This document shows positions 1 to 8,297 of a stretch of 64,000 nt of DNA, one piece after another. Position 1 is the first letter of the stretch; the number at the start of each line of letters is the position of its first letter. The stretch lies in assembly GCF_018380615.1 (NCBI RefSeq), contig NZ_JAGYVZ010000010.1:124001-188000 (forward strand), written 5' to 3'. The notes beneath the pieces were generated by a model. That model did no database searches and was not told the DNA's origin. It saw nothing but the letters and a program-made list of their open reading frames with translations. The translations under genes and the position numbers were made by a program. This DNA is from Flavobacterium psychroterrae (lineage in GTDB: Bacteria; Bacteroidota; Bacteroidia; Flavobacteriales; Flavobacteriaceae).

Positions 1-2241
1 ATAATAGGTTTGCGAATTGTTTACATGTTGTAATAATCCGTTTTGCAAACTATCATTTCGACGTTGCAAATATCCAATTTCAACAAATACGTTTGTACTA
101 TCACCGCGACCAATAAAAGCGCCATATTCTGTGAATTTTTGGCTTAAAGCCGAAAACTGATTAGTAACTTTATCTCTTTGCTGATTGTCCTCTATTTGCA
201 TACTCGCGCCAATCCAGTTCTTACCAAAATGATATTTAGTCCGGGTTTGATTTCTAATAAATTTTGAAGTAGAACTTGTCGCATCGCTATTCAAAAAACT
301 ACCTTGATTTTCAATCGTCCACTGTTTTAATTTGAAAAGTGCAGTTGTCGTATGTCTCGCTCCCGAATAACTTTCGGTATAATCTAATTTCTCAAATTGA
401 TACGTAAATAAACCAATGTTTGACGTTTCTTTTTTTGCAAATAAATCAAAATTCAAACCTGTCACGATTAAACTTTGATTGCCTAAAAGGGTTTCGTTCA
501 AATTCCAGTCTCTGTTAAATTCTATGTTATATAATCGTTCCACAGATCTAAAATCTTCCTGAACAAATTGATAATTGGCAAAAGCGTCTAAAGTCCAGTC
601 TCTTGTAAAAAGGCGTTTTTTGATATTTGTTTTAAGTGCAATTCCGCCATTATCGCCATCATCAATCTTCGAATATAAATTTTTATCGTTATTACTTACG
701 GCAACCTCAAAGTCAATTAATGTCTTTTCGTCAGGATTGTATTTTCCTAAAAAAGTAGCAACCTGAAGTTTTATTGGCGCAACCAGAGTTACAATTGGTT
801 CATAATTTCCTTGTAAAATACCATTAATTGGCGCAACATATTCGTAAATACGTTCGACCGAATTATTGTTCTGAATGATATAATTCCCCAAGTTATTTCC
901 AACAAGACTAAACTTTACATTATACAAAACATTGCTCGCATCATTTGAATATTCATAAGCTTCAACTGAATTAACGGATATTTTTTTGTACAAAATCTTG
1001 TTATCTGCATAGGAATCTTCATAAGCTGATGGTGCTTTCATTAAGTCCGGATCATCTCCCGCCTGACTTAAAATCTGAACTTGCTCTGTAGAAAGATTTT
1101 GTTGCAGAGGCTGATTTTTCATATCATTTTCAGAATAGATATAGCCGCCAAAACTCCAGTTTTTGTTTTCGTGAGTAGCGCCCGCATACGTAACCAATCG
1201 ATTGTAATTTCGTTCAGAATATTGGTATTCAACGTTAATTCGCATTTCAGAAGTAATAGGAAAAAGTGAGGTAAAAATGATTTCTCCGGCATTATAATCA
1301 ATCACATAATCATTGTTTTCTCCTCTTTTAAGCAAAACACCGTTTATATAAACACGCTCAGATCCTGAAATCACCAGCACATACAATTCTCCATTTTGTC
1401 CTTTTAATTTATACGGACCCTGATTTCCTTCCTGTCCCGTAAACGTACTTTTTGCATATTGTCCTTTTACAAAAGCAACCGAAGCAAAAATATTGGTTTT
1501 ACTTTCCTCACTGCCAAAGTTAAAACTCGTTGAAAGTCCCTGTACTTTTTTATTGAAATTTAAAAATTGAGTTTTTCTATTTTCTAAAAATACATCTCCC
1601 GCCCGAATGTTCCAGTTGTCGCTAAAAAGTTCCATGAAAATATTATCAAACTGATCGAGCTTTTGAGAATAACCACCATCCTGAAGCGGAATATTACTGT
1701 CCTGAAGCGAAGCCCGTAAACTAATTTTATCAGATATTTTTCCTGTAATCTGTAAATCTAAATTTGAGTTTAAAACCGTGTTTTGATTGTTACCAACGGT
1801 TATACCGCGCGTAATACTTCCTGAAGTGTTTAAACCATCAAAAGGGGCGACTTTTTTAATACTGGTATTTTCTATTTTGTACAGTTTCTCAGAACCGACA
1901 TCATTTGTAACCACCTGATCTGATTTGTAAAGGCTGTATTCTTTAGTTAGAAAATCAGGATATTTTAGATAGTTTACAATTAGAGTATCTGAAATTGAAC
2001 CTGATTTTTCATTCAGGATCAAAGTTCCTTTTTGAAAATTAATCTTATAAAAAGTAGAATCCAGAGGTTGGTTTTTAGTATTTAAGATTTCGAAAAAACT
2101 CGAATTAATGCTAAATTCTTCCAGATGAATCGTGTCGCGCGTTACAATTACTTTTTTAGTTTTATACGATGATTCCGTTTCCTGTGCCTGAAGCCCGGAA
2201 TACCAAATAAAAACCGTAAATAACAGTAATTTTTTCAACAT
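1..2241 (-). CDS. Large secreted outer-membrane-type protein, N-terminal 747 residues, truncated by window edge
   Basis: The reading frame is open from the ATG at 2241 down to base 1 with no stop, so the 3' end lies outside the window. It begins with a Sec signal peptide (MLKKLLLFTVFIWYSGLQAQ, cleaved after AQ). The rest is rich in short alternating hydrophobic/polar stretches and aromatic residues as in beta-barrels. Segments such as GSITRGITVGNNQ, RASLQDSNIPLQDGG, NWNIRAGDVFLENR and INVEYQYSERNYNR recall a Bacteroidota family of large surface proteins, and in part the SprA gliding/secretion protein; this is from memory of the family. I infer an outer-membrane beta-barrel of unknown function. 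The protein family call is uncertain; the gene itself is well supported by frame length and signal peptide. Confidence 0.75.
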   Translation of the reverse strand, partial: MLKKLLLFTVFIWYSGLQAQETESSYKTKKVIVTRDTIHLEEFSINSSFFEILNTKNQPLDSTFYKINFQKGTLILNEKSGSISDTLIVNYLKYPDFLTKEYSLYKSDQVVTNDVGSEKLYKIENTSIKKVAPFDGLNTSGSITRGITVGNNQNTVLNSNLDLQITGKISDKISLRASLQDSNIPLQDGGYSQKLDQFDNIFMELFSDNWNIRAGDVFLENRKTQFLNFNKKVQGLSTSFNFGSEESKTNIFASVAFVKGQYAKSTFTGQEGNQGPYKLKGQNGELYVLVISGSERVYINGVLLKRGENNDYVIDYNAGEIIFTSLFPITSEMRINVEYQYSERNYNRLVTYAGATHENKNWSFGGYIYSENDMKNQPLQQNLSTEQVQILSQAGDDPDLMKAPSAYEDSYADNKILYKKISVNSVEAYEYSNDASNVLYNVKFSLVGNNLGNYIIQNNNSVERIYEYVAPINGILQGNYEPIVTLVAPIKLQVATFLGKYNPDEKTLIDFEVAVSNNDKNLYSKIDDGDNGGIALKTNIKKRLFTRDWTLDAFANYQFVQEDFRSVERLYNIEFNRDWNLNETLLGNQSLIVTGLNFDLFAKKETSNIGLFTYQFEKLDYTESYSGARHTTTALFKLKQWTIENQGSFLNSDATSSTSKFIRNQTRTKYHFGKNWIGASMQIEDNQQRDKVTNQFSALSQKFTEYGAFIGRGDSTNVFVEIGYLQRRNDSLQNGLLQHVNNSQTYY

Positions 2242-2330
2242 AAATACTTTAACTCTAAAAAATCAAAAGTAGTATTTATAATTGGGAAATCTTAAGTCTG
2301 CGATTTCAGTATTTAATGTTTATTTGCGAG

Positions 2331-2501
2331 TTATTTTCTACTTCTTATCTGCTGGTACATTGATACGGAAATTGAAAGTGCCAATACCATTGAAGTTCCC
2401 ATTTTTATCATATTGTCAATATGATTCGAGTGATAAAAAAAGTAAGATAAATAAAGACAGCTAATAATTGCCATACTATATTTGAATATAAAGAATTTCA
2501 T
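2331..2501 (-). CDS. Small membrane protein, 56 aa
   Basis: Unrecognised. Starts at ATG 2501 and ends at TAA 2331. The peptide begins MKFFIFKYSMAIISCLYL and has two hydrophobic stretches (about residues 9-23 and 37-48) separated by a short polar loop (YHSNHIDNMIK), with a basic tail (QQIRSRK), so a two-helix membrane protein is likely. It follows the DUF5808 gene on the same strand with a gap of about 55 nt and could be the last gene of a three-gene operon of tiny membrane proteins (2849 down to 2331). No function is assigned. Confidence 0.55.
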   Translation of the reverse strand: MKFFIFKYSMAIISCLYLSYFFYHSNHIDNMIKMGTSMVLALSISVSMYQQIRSRK

Positions 2502-2556
2502 GTTTTTAAGTAATGGAATAAATTAATTAAAAGTTATGGTTTTTTTGACATAATTA

Positions 2557-2769
2557 TTATCGTATCATAAGAACGATTGCAATTATAAAAATGAAAAGAA
2601 ATGCAGCATTTGGATTGGCGAAATTAATTGTCCATCCCAGTTCTTTTATTCTTTTTCGAGGAAATAATCTATTGTCTTTTGGGTTAAAATAGAAAAATCT
2701 CCAAATAAAATTGTTTGGGTTACTATTCCATTCATTGTGCGTTTCTTTTGTAGGTTTGTTATTATGCAT
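2557..2769 (-). CDS. DUF5808-type small membrane protein, 70 aa
   Basis: The middle of the protein (NNFIWRFFYFNPKDNRLFP, then RIKELGWTINFANPNA) matches what I know of the DUF5808 pattern: W-x-FY-N-P-x-D-x-R, followed by GWT-NFANP. A single hydrophobic helix closes the protein (FLFIFIIAIVLMI). In larger family members this domain is linked to membrane proteins; its role is unknown. The start ATG at 2769 overlaps by one base the stop of the upstream 26-aa gene (TAATG), which implies translational coupling. The family call rests on motif memory. Confidence 0.75.
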   Translation of the reverse strand: MHNNKPTKETHNEWNSNPNNFIWRFFYFNPKDNRLFPRKRIKELGWTINFANPNAAFLFIFIIAIVLMIR

Positions 2770-2849
2770 TAAGGATACTTTTTACTGAATTTGTATCCTA
2801 ACGTAATTATAATCACAAGAAGTGATAGAAGCAATGCAGAATTTATCAT
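2769..2849 (-). CDS. 26-aa single-helix membrane microprotein
   Basis: ATG at 2849, TAA at 2769-2771. The peptide starts MINSALLLSLLVIIITLGYK and ends in a basic tail (KFSKKYP), the layout of a single membrane helix with a cytoplasmic positive end. Its stop overlaps the start of the DUF5808 gene as TAATG. It resembles the 25-aa peptide encoded at 3517-3440 (shared N-S-A, V-I-I-I, LGY[KR]F and Lys-rich end). This resemblance and the overlap are the main reasons to believe that it is translated. Function unknown; a type I toxin-like peptide or a small complex subunit are both possible. Confidence 0.5.
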   Translation of the reverse strand: MINSALLLSLLVIIITLGYKFSKKYP

Positions 2850-3090
2850 AACTTTTTAGTGGTTTTTTTATTTTCTTATTAAACAGATTGGGGCTGATCT
2901 CAAGAAAATGTTTATTTGTTTTTGGCAGCCCTAAATTACCCATTTGTAAGTATTTGTATTATGCGTTTATCGGGTAATTTGTATAAGTAAATCAGAATAG
3001 TTTTTTTATATTCAAAAATAATGTCATTTTTGTGAGTATATTTTTATAAAACTGTCCTCTATAGTTTTGTAAGGAAAAATTCTGCCCATT

Positions 3091-3420
3091 ATGAATGTTG
3101 TTGTTGGTAATAAACTTAAAGAACTCAGGAAAAATAGAAATTTGTCACAAGAACAAGTGGCTGATTATCTTACGATTTCACAATCTGCTTACGCCAGAAT
3201 AGAAAGCGGAGAAAGTCATTCTTGAGCAAGTCACATTTTAAAGATATGTACCATTTTTGAAATAACTCCCGAAGAATTATTTTATTTAGAGAGTCAAAAA
3301 AAAGGATCTTCCGGAGAAACAATTTACCAATTATCTGATGATATAATCCAACAATATGAAGAAAGGATAAAAGAACTTAGAAAAGTAATTAAGGATTTGA
3401 AAAAGAAAGGGAAAGTGTGA
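3091..3420 (+). pseudogene. XRE-family HTH regulator interrupted by an in-frame TGA
   Basis: From ATG 3091 the frame reads a helix-turn-helix domain (LKELRKNRNLSQEQVADYL, then ISQSAYARIESGE) and hits TGA at 3223-3225 (codon 45). The same frame continues without another stop to TGA 3418-3420, through ASHILKICTIFEITPEELFY and a basic coiled-coil-like tail (YEERIKELRKVIKDLKKK). In relatives the stopped position is Trp (S-W-x-x-L-x-K-I), so one TGG to TGA change explains it. The intact product would be 109 aa. A -7 type motif TAGTTTTG lies at 3062-3069. Product either absent or a 44-aa fragment with part of the HTH. Confidence 0.8.
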
Positions 3421-3439
3421 AAACTTTAGATAGTTTTTA

Positions 3440-3517
3440 TTATTTTTTGTTTAAAAACCGATATCCCAATGCGATTATTATAATAACAAGTGTTGCAGTA
3501 AAGGCAGAATCATTCAT
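3440..3517 (-). CDS. 25-aa single-helix membrane microprotein
   Basis: ATG at 3517, TAA at 3440-3442. The peptide MNDSAFTATLVIIIIALGYR ends with FLNKK. It has the same plan as the 26-aa peptide at 2849-2769: short polar start with an S-A pair, a central run V-I-I-I, the LGY[RK] step, and a basic tail. It lies convergent to the broken XRE gene, 19 bases past its last stop. Function unknown. Confidence is moderate because of the length, but two related peptides within 0.7 kb are unlikely to be chance. Confidence 0.45.
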   Translation of the reverse strand: MNDSAFTATLVIIIIALGYRFLNKK

Positions 3518-3642
3518 TGTTTATCGATTAATTATTAAAATTATATTTCTTTAAATTTACAACCAAAGTGAATAAAGTCTTATGCGAAAATAGAGTAATG
3601 ATCTTTAATTTGAATAAGGTTCAAATTTCAATTTTATACGAA

Positions 3643-3670
3643 TAAAAAAAGCCTCACCAATAAGTGAAGC
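3643..3670 (-). terminator. Rho-independent terminator of the aspartokinase gene
   Basis: Read on the minus strand: a stem pairing GCTTCAC with GTGAGGC around the loop TTATTG (3651-3670), then a run of seven T (3644-3650). It lies about 50 bases past the aspartokinase stop. Confidence 0.7.
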
Positions 3671-3716
3671 TTCTTTACATATTTTTGAATTGAATAATTA
3701 ACTTAATAACGAAGAT

Positions 3717-4976
3717 TTAGTTCATCTCTTTAGTAACGATTTGCATCGTTTCACGGCTTACTTGTTTCAGTAAAACCACTTTGTTTTCTTCAACCGTTGA
3801 GGCAGCTTGTTCTGTAAAGTGACGAATAGTATATAAAGTTACATTTTCGTTATAGTCTACTTTGAATTTTTTAGATAATATTGCATTCAACTCATTGAAA
3901 TTTTCAAATTTATCCTCCACACAAACAGAAAAACTAATTGCGGAGTTTTGAATCAGATTTACTTTTAGTTTAAACTGATGAAAAAGTCCGAAAATCTCGC
4001 TAATATTTTCTTCCATAATAAAGGAGAAATCTATTGATGAAAGCGAAATCAAAAGCTGGTTTCTCTTCACAATAAAGCAAGGATATTGTGGCTCTAAATC
4101 AACACCTTTAGAAACGCAGGTTCCTTTTAATAACGGGTTGATAAATGATTTTACATATAAGGGAATCTCCTTTTTTTGTAGCGGCTGTAATGTCTTAGGG
4201 TGAATTACGGTTGCGCCATAAAATGCAAGTTCAATTGCTTCGCGATATGAAATCTGGTTTAATAAACTAGCATTTTCAAAATAACGAGGATCGGCATTCA
4301 TAACTCCCGGAACATCTTTCCAGATCGTAACACTTTCAGCATTTAAACAATAAGCAAAAATTCCCGCAGTATAATCAGAACCTTCACGCCCTAAAGTTGT
4401 AGTAAAATTATTTTCGTCAGCACCTAAAAATCCTTGCGTGATATTTAATATTTTACGTTTTACATTTTTACCAATAAGTTGTTGAGTAGCTTCCCAATCT
4501 ACTTCGGCATCTCTGTAATTTGCATTTGTTTTAATAAAATTACGAACATCAAGCCATTGCGTCTGAATTCCTCTGTAATTCATATAATGACTTAAAATTG
4601 TAGTCGAAATCAATTCTCCAAAACTTACAATCTGATCGTAAACAAAATTATAATTTGGCGATTTATTATGTGCTAAGAAATATTCTAATTCAGAAAACTG
4701 AGCGCTTACCGCGGCAAAAACCTCGTTTTTTTCATCTTCAAATAAATCTAATAATATTTGATTGTGATATTTTTTTATTTCCTGTACGGATGAATTTAAC
4801 TCTGTCGATTTATCAAAATAATTTTTGATAACAACTTCAAGAGCATTTGTAGTTTTTCCCATCGCCGAAACGACTAAAATCACATCTTCATAACCTACTT
4901 TTTGTAAAACGTCGTATACGTTTTTAATTCCATCAGCGTCTTTAACAGATGCGCCACCAAATTTAAATACTCTCAT
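3717..4976 (-). CDS. lysC: Aspartate kinase, monofunctional, 419 aa
   Basis: Phosphorylates aspartate, the first step toward lysine, threonine and methionine. Evidence: N-terminal KFGGASV (usual KFGG[TS]S), LVVSAMGKTTN, then the amino-acid kinase core GREGSDYTAGIFAYCL, WKDVPGVMNADPR and ATVIHPKTLQPL. The last 130 residues look like ACT regulatory domains (LLISLSSIDFSFIMEENISEIF). Length fits a monofunctional enzyme, with no homoserine dehydrogenase domain. Note Ala at the GGAS position where Thr is more common; Bacteroidota enzymes often show this. It stands alone, with its own terminator. The exact paralogue name is inferred. Confidence 0.9.
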   Translation of the reverse strand: MRVFKFGGASVKDADGIKNVYDVLQKVGYEDVILVVSAMGKTTNALEVVIKNYFDKSTELNSSVQEIKKYHNQILLDLFEDEKNEVFAAVSAQFSELEYFLAHNKSPNYNFVYDQIVSFGELISTTILSHYMNYRGIQTQWLDVRNFIKTNANYRDAEVDWEATQQLIGKNVKRKILNITQGFLGADENNFTTTLGREGSDYTAGIFAYCLNAESVTIWKDVPGVMNADPRYFENASLLNQISYREAIELAFYGATVIHPKTLQPLQKKEIPLYVKSFINPLLKGTCVSKGVDLEPQYPCFIVKRNQLLISLSSIDFSFIMEENISEIFGLFHQFKLKVNLIQNSAISFSVCVEDKFENFNELNAILSKKFKVDYNENVTLYTIRHFTEQAASTVEENKVVLLKQVSRETMQIVTKEMN

Positions 4977-5067
4977 TTTTTATATGCTGCTATTTTTTTA
5001 TAAAATTCCAATTTTCTAAATTCCAAATTCCAATTGCATTGTAAAGGCGCAGTAGTGCTTCTTTATT

Positions 5068-5210
5068 TTTGCCACAGATTAAAATGATTAAAAAGATTTT
5101 CAATTTGTGTCAGTTTGCCACGAATTTCGCGAATTTACACTAATTAATTCGTGCTAATTCGTGAAATTTGTGGCAAAAAATCTTGCAAATCATTTTTAAT
5201 CTGTGGCAAA
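5068..5210. repeat. Nested intergenic inverted repeat
   Basis: Outer arms 5068-5089 (TTTGCCACAGATTAAAATGA...) and 5189-5210 (reverse complement with one or two differences) enclose an inner pair built on TTTGCCACGAATTTCGCG (from 5114) and its near complement ending at 5177. It lies between the GNAT gene and the aspartokinase gene. A stretch of the AAATTCCAAATTCCAATT repeat is also present just before it (about 5017-5034) and recurs at 23636-23650 and, in part, near 24998-25030. Confidence 0.7.
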
Positions 5211-5216
5211 CTTTTT

Positions 5217-5690
5217 TTACAATTTTTCCAAGTGCGAATTAATTCCTGCTTCGTCCATTTGAACAACGCGCCATTCCTCAAGGATTTTTGCTCCTGAATT
5301 TTCATAGAATTTTACTGCCGGAGTATTCCAGTCCAGAACATTCCATTCCACTCTTCGAACATTATCTTTTTTTCCTTGTTTCATAATTTCAGAATAAAGT
5401 GCAGATCCCAAACCGGTTCCTCGCATTTTATCCTTCACAATTAAATCTTCAAGATGTATCGTTTTTCCTTTCCAGGTAGAATAACGGTAATAATAAAGAG
5501 CGATACCCACAATTTCCTGTTCAACTTCGGCAACAAAAACGTGAAATAACGGATTTTCACCAAAGCCATCACGCACTAAATCATCAACAGTTATAACAAC
5601 AGCTTGCGGTTCTTTTTCGAATATTGCCAACTCCTGTATTAATCCCAAAACCGATTCCATGTCTTCGGGATTTCCTTTTCTAATATTCAT
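5217..5690 (-). CDS. GNAT N-acetyltransferase, 157 aa
   Basis: A single GNAT domain covers the protein: IRKGNPEDMESVLGLI at the start, the strand VEQEIVGIALYYYRYSTW, then the acetyl-CoA loop IVKDKMRGTGLGSALYSEIM (R-G-x-G-L-G), and WNVLDWNTPAVKFYENSGA near the end. The last motif and the length fit the diamine (spermidine/spermine-like) acetyltransferase subgroup, but the substrate is not shown by the sequence. Stands alone; divergent from fbp. Confidence 0.88.
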   Translation of the reverse strand: MNIRKGNPEDMESVLGLIQELAIFEKEPQAVVITVDDLVRDGFGENPLFHVFVAEVEQEIVGIALYYYRYSTWKGKTIHLEDLIVKDKMRGTGLGSALYSEIMKQGKKDNVRRVEWNVLDWNTPAVKFYENSGAKILEEWRVVQMDEAGINSHLEKL

Positions 5691-5953
5691 ATTCTGTTAA
5701 TTTAATTTTATTCCTAAATATACGATAACCACTTTTATTCCAAAAAATTGCTTGTACGAATTTCTTGTAAGAGCAATTCATATATTCTTATTATTAAGCG
5801 TTTATTAGCTAAAAATGTATTTTTTTATTTGATACATCTTATGTTTAATTAGCAAATATACAATAGTGGCAAACTAACAAAATAATTTTTGAATCATTCT
5901 CACAAAAAAAGCGATATTTGTGACTTATAATCAAAACCTACAACGATATAGTA

Positions 5954-6958
5954 ATGGAAGAACGCAATAAAACACTAGGAGAGTTTATTATTGAGAACCA
6001 AAAAGCATTTCAGTATTCGTCGGGAGAGCTTTCCCGAATTATCAACTCTATACGTCTGGCGGCAAAAGTCGTCAACTATAAAGTGAACAAAGCCGGATTG
6101 GTGGATATTATTGGCGCTGCGGGCGAACAAAATATTCAGGGAGAAGACCAGCAAAAATTAGATGTGTATGCAAACGAAGTATTTATCCAGACGTTAATAA
6201 ACCGTGAGATTGTCTGTGGTATTGCTTCAGAAGAAAACGACGATTTTATAACAGTTCAGGGGAGCGACAACTGTCATAATAATAAGTACGTGATCTTAAT
6301 GGATCCGCTTGACGGATCATCAAACATTGATGTAAATGTTTCTGTAGGGACTATTTTTTCGGTTTTTAGACGAATTACCCCAATAGGAACTCCGGTAACA
6401 AGCGAGGATTTTTTACAACCGGGAATCAATCAGGTAGCAGCAGGTTATGTAATTTATGGAACTTCGACTATGTTGGTTTATACAACAGGACATGGTGTAA
6501 ATGGTTTTACGTTAAATCCCGCCATCGGAACATTTTATTTGTCACATCCTAATATGCAATTTCCAAAAAACGGAAATATATATTCGGTAAACGAAGGGAA
6601 TTATGTTCATTTTCCGCAAGGCGTAAAAAACTACATTAAATATTGCCAAAGAGAAGAAGAAGACAGACCATACACATCCAGATACATTGGAAGTTTAGTT
6701 TCTGATTTTCATCGTAATATGATCAAGGGCGGAATTTATTTGTATCCAACAAGTTCAAAAGCACCTAAAGGAAAGTTACGTTTATTATATGAATGTAATC
6801 CCATGGCGTTTATTGCAGAACAAGCAGGAGGAAAAGCAACAGACGGTTTTGGAAGAATTATGGAAATCCAGCCGACTGAATTGCACGAAAGAGTTCCTTT
6901 TTTCTGCGGAAGCTATAATATGGTAGAAAAAGCCGAGGAGTTTATGGCAGCTGAGTAA
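5954..6958 (+). CDS. fbp: Fructose-1,6-bisphosphatase class I, 334 aa
   Basis: Hydrolyses fructose-1,6-bisphosphate in gluconeogenesis. Signature motifs are present: metal-binding loop [19 protein letters not shown] (about residues 115-133), GIASEENDD earlier, and [19 protein letters not shown] near the C-terminus with GKATDGF. Length is normal for class I enzymes. Upstream, TTTG at about 5900 and a near-consensus GATATTTG at 5914-5921 with a 21-nt spacer suggest a promoter. Followed by a nested inverted repeat that includes a terminator. Confidence 0.96.
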   Translation: MEERNKTLGEFIIENQKAFQYSSGELSRIINSIRLAAKVVNYKVNKAGLVDIIGAAGEQNIQGEDQQKLDVYANEVFIQTLINREIVCGIASEENDDFITVQGSDNCHNNKYVILMDPLDGSSNIDVNVSVGTIFSVFRRITPIGTPVTSEDFLQPGINQVAAGYVIYGTSTMLVYTTGHGVNGFTLNPAIGTFYLSHPNMQFPKNGNIYSVNEGNYVHFPQGVKNYIKYCQREEEDRPYTSRYIGSLVSDFHRNMIKGGIYLYPTSSKAPKGKLRLLYECNPMAFIAEQAGGKATDGFGRIMEIQPTELHERVPFFCGSYNMVEKAEEFMAAE

Positions 6959-6970
6959 GTCTCAGTCTCA

Positions 6971-7086
6971 GTCTCAGTTTTCAGTCGCAGATTGAGTATA
7001 AATAGAAACCCCTATAGATTTTAAAAATCTTTAGGGGTTTCTATTTAAGTAGTAAACAGTATACTTCTGAGACTGAAAACTGAGAC
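6971..7086. terminator. Nested inverted repeat with bidirectional terminator between fbp and the TerB-like gene
   Basis: Outer arms 6971-6986 (GTCTCAGTTTTCAGTC) and 7071-7086 are perfect complements. Inside them, 7000-7046 forms a second stem (AAATAGAAACCCCTA pairing with TAGGGGTTTCTATTT). Neighbouring genes converge here. The inner stem with T-rich ends on both strands fits a two-way terminator. GTCTCA is also repeated in tandem at the left arm. Confidence 0.75.
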
Positions 7087-7106
7087 TGTAAACTGTAAAC
7101 CAAATA

Positions 7107-7538
7107 TTACTTGTTCATATTTTCCATTTCGAAAAGGAAAGTATCTAAATCTACTTTTTTGTCAACTAATGACAATGCTTTTCTAACAATATAATTTACA
7201 TTTCCTGGAGTAAACCCTAAAGCTAATCCCATACGCGTTAACATTACTTCCTGCTGATCTCCTAAATGGTGGTCTACGTGAACCATTCTTGCTAAGTCAT
7301 ACAAACGCTCTAAACGTTGTGTGTATAAATAAGGAGGGTTTATTGGGTGTTTCCACGGATCTGAAAGAATTTCCGTGTATTCGTCTTCTGAAATTTGTAG
7401 TGTCGAAGCTAATTTATCTAAAAAGTCTTTTTCCTCTGTACTTACTTTGCCGTCAGCAAAAGCTACACGAACAATTGCAGAGAAATGACCTCTGTTTCTT
7501 TGTTTGAATTCGTTATCAAATAATTCTGAAAATGGCAT
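7107..7538 (-). CDS. TerB-family protein, 143 aa
   Basis: Soluble, alpha-helical. FSAIVRVAFADGKVSTEEKDFLDKLAS is the typical TerB/DjlA-type helical motif with an acidic DGK-x-S-x-E-E stretch that can bind metal. A second such region follows (ARMVHVDHHLGDQQEVMLTR). This family was named after tellurite resistance genes, but single TerB-domain proteins in Flavobacteria have no known role, and no other ter genes are nearby. Low-copy, single-gene unit. Confidence 0.8.
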   Translation of the reverse strand: MPFSELFDNEFKQRNRGHFSAIVRVAFADGKVSTEEKDFLDKLASTLQISEDEYTEILSDPWKHPINPPYLYTQRLERLYDLARMVHVDHHLGDQQEVMLTRMGLALGFTPGNVNYIVRKALSLVDKKVDLDTFLFEMENMNK

Positions 7539-7698
7539 AATTAATTAGTTTTTTATTGAGCAAAGATAAATCTTATTTTAATTTAACAAATTTAAATTTC
7601 TCATAAAATTTAACTTATTGATTTAATATGTTGCACGGTTACTTTTTCAAAATAAATCGTAAGTTTACAACCCCTAATCATTTAATAGTAGTACCAGT

Positions 7699-8292
7699 AT
7701 GTCAGAATTTTGGATTTATTTTCAAATAGGATTAAAGCACGTTTTAGATATTCACGCTTACGATCACGTTCTTTTTTTAATCGCATTAACAACGCCTTAT
7801 TTGTTCAAAGACTGGAAACGCATTTTGCTCTTAGTTTCTGTTTTTACAATAGGTCATACATTGGCTTTATTGCTTTCGGTTTACGGAATCATAGCCATAA
7901 AAGTAAATACAGTTGAATTTTTAATTCCGATAACGATTTTAATAACCGCCATCTTCAATCTCTTTACAGCAGGAAAAGCATCTAAGAGTGATGGTTTGAA
8001 TTTAGTGTTTTTTGTAACCCTGTTTTTTGGAATTATACACGGACTTGGATTCTCAAATTATTTCAAAACTATTTTAGGAGGATCACCTAGTTCAAAATTA
8101 CTACCTTTAGGCGAGTTTGCATTAGGGATCGAAGCAGCTCAGTTAGTGGTAGTTTTTGTGGTTCTGATAATATCTTATATTGTACAAACCGTATTTCGTT
8201 TTTCAAAACGCGATTGGGCGCTTGTAATGTCGGCTTTTATTATAGGAGTAGTAGTTCCTATGATTATCGAAAGCCCAATTTGGAATAGATAA
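7699..8292 (+). CDS. HupE/UreJ-like membrane protein, 197 aa
   Basis: An integral membrane protein with about five to six hydrophobic segments. The start FWIYFQIGLKHVLDIHAYDH and the motifs TIGHTLALLLSVYG and FGIIHGLGFSNYF, with histidines that could bind metal, are typical of the HupE/UreJ_2 family, whose other members are linked to nickel or hydrogenase/urease accessory functions. No hydrogenase or urease genes are here, so metal transport is an inference. It is the first gene of a close set, with 5 bases to the dCMP deaminase gene. Confidence 0.85.
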   Translation: MSEFWIYFQIGLKHVLDIHAYDHVLFLIALTTPYLFKDWKRILLLVSVFTIGHTLALLLSVYGIIAIKVNTVEFLIPITILITAIFNLFTAGKASKSDGLNLVFFVTLFFGIIHGLGFSNYFKTILGGSPSSKLLPLGEFALGIEAAQLVVVFVVLIISYIVQTVFRFSKRDWALVMSAFIIGVVVPMIIESPIWNR

Positions 8293-8297
8293 AATAA

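Noticed and set aside
2282-2464. 60-codon plus-strand frame between the surface protein and small genes
   Set aside because: It lies opposite to the 56-aa membrane gene at 2331-2501, has no recognisable motif and no promoter; the minus frame is more protein-like.
3223-3225. TGA read as tryptophan or selenocysteine in the XRE gene
   Set aside because: Trp is encoded by TGG elsewhere in the window and TGA is used as stop (for example 22713-22715 and 18239-18241); no SECIS-like structure was evident.
4977-5216. Lysine riboswitch or attenuator upstream of the aspartokinase gene
   Set aside because: The upstream sequence on the minus strand consists of nested repeats; no leader peptide rich in Lys, Thr or Met and no terminator before the ATG was seen.
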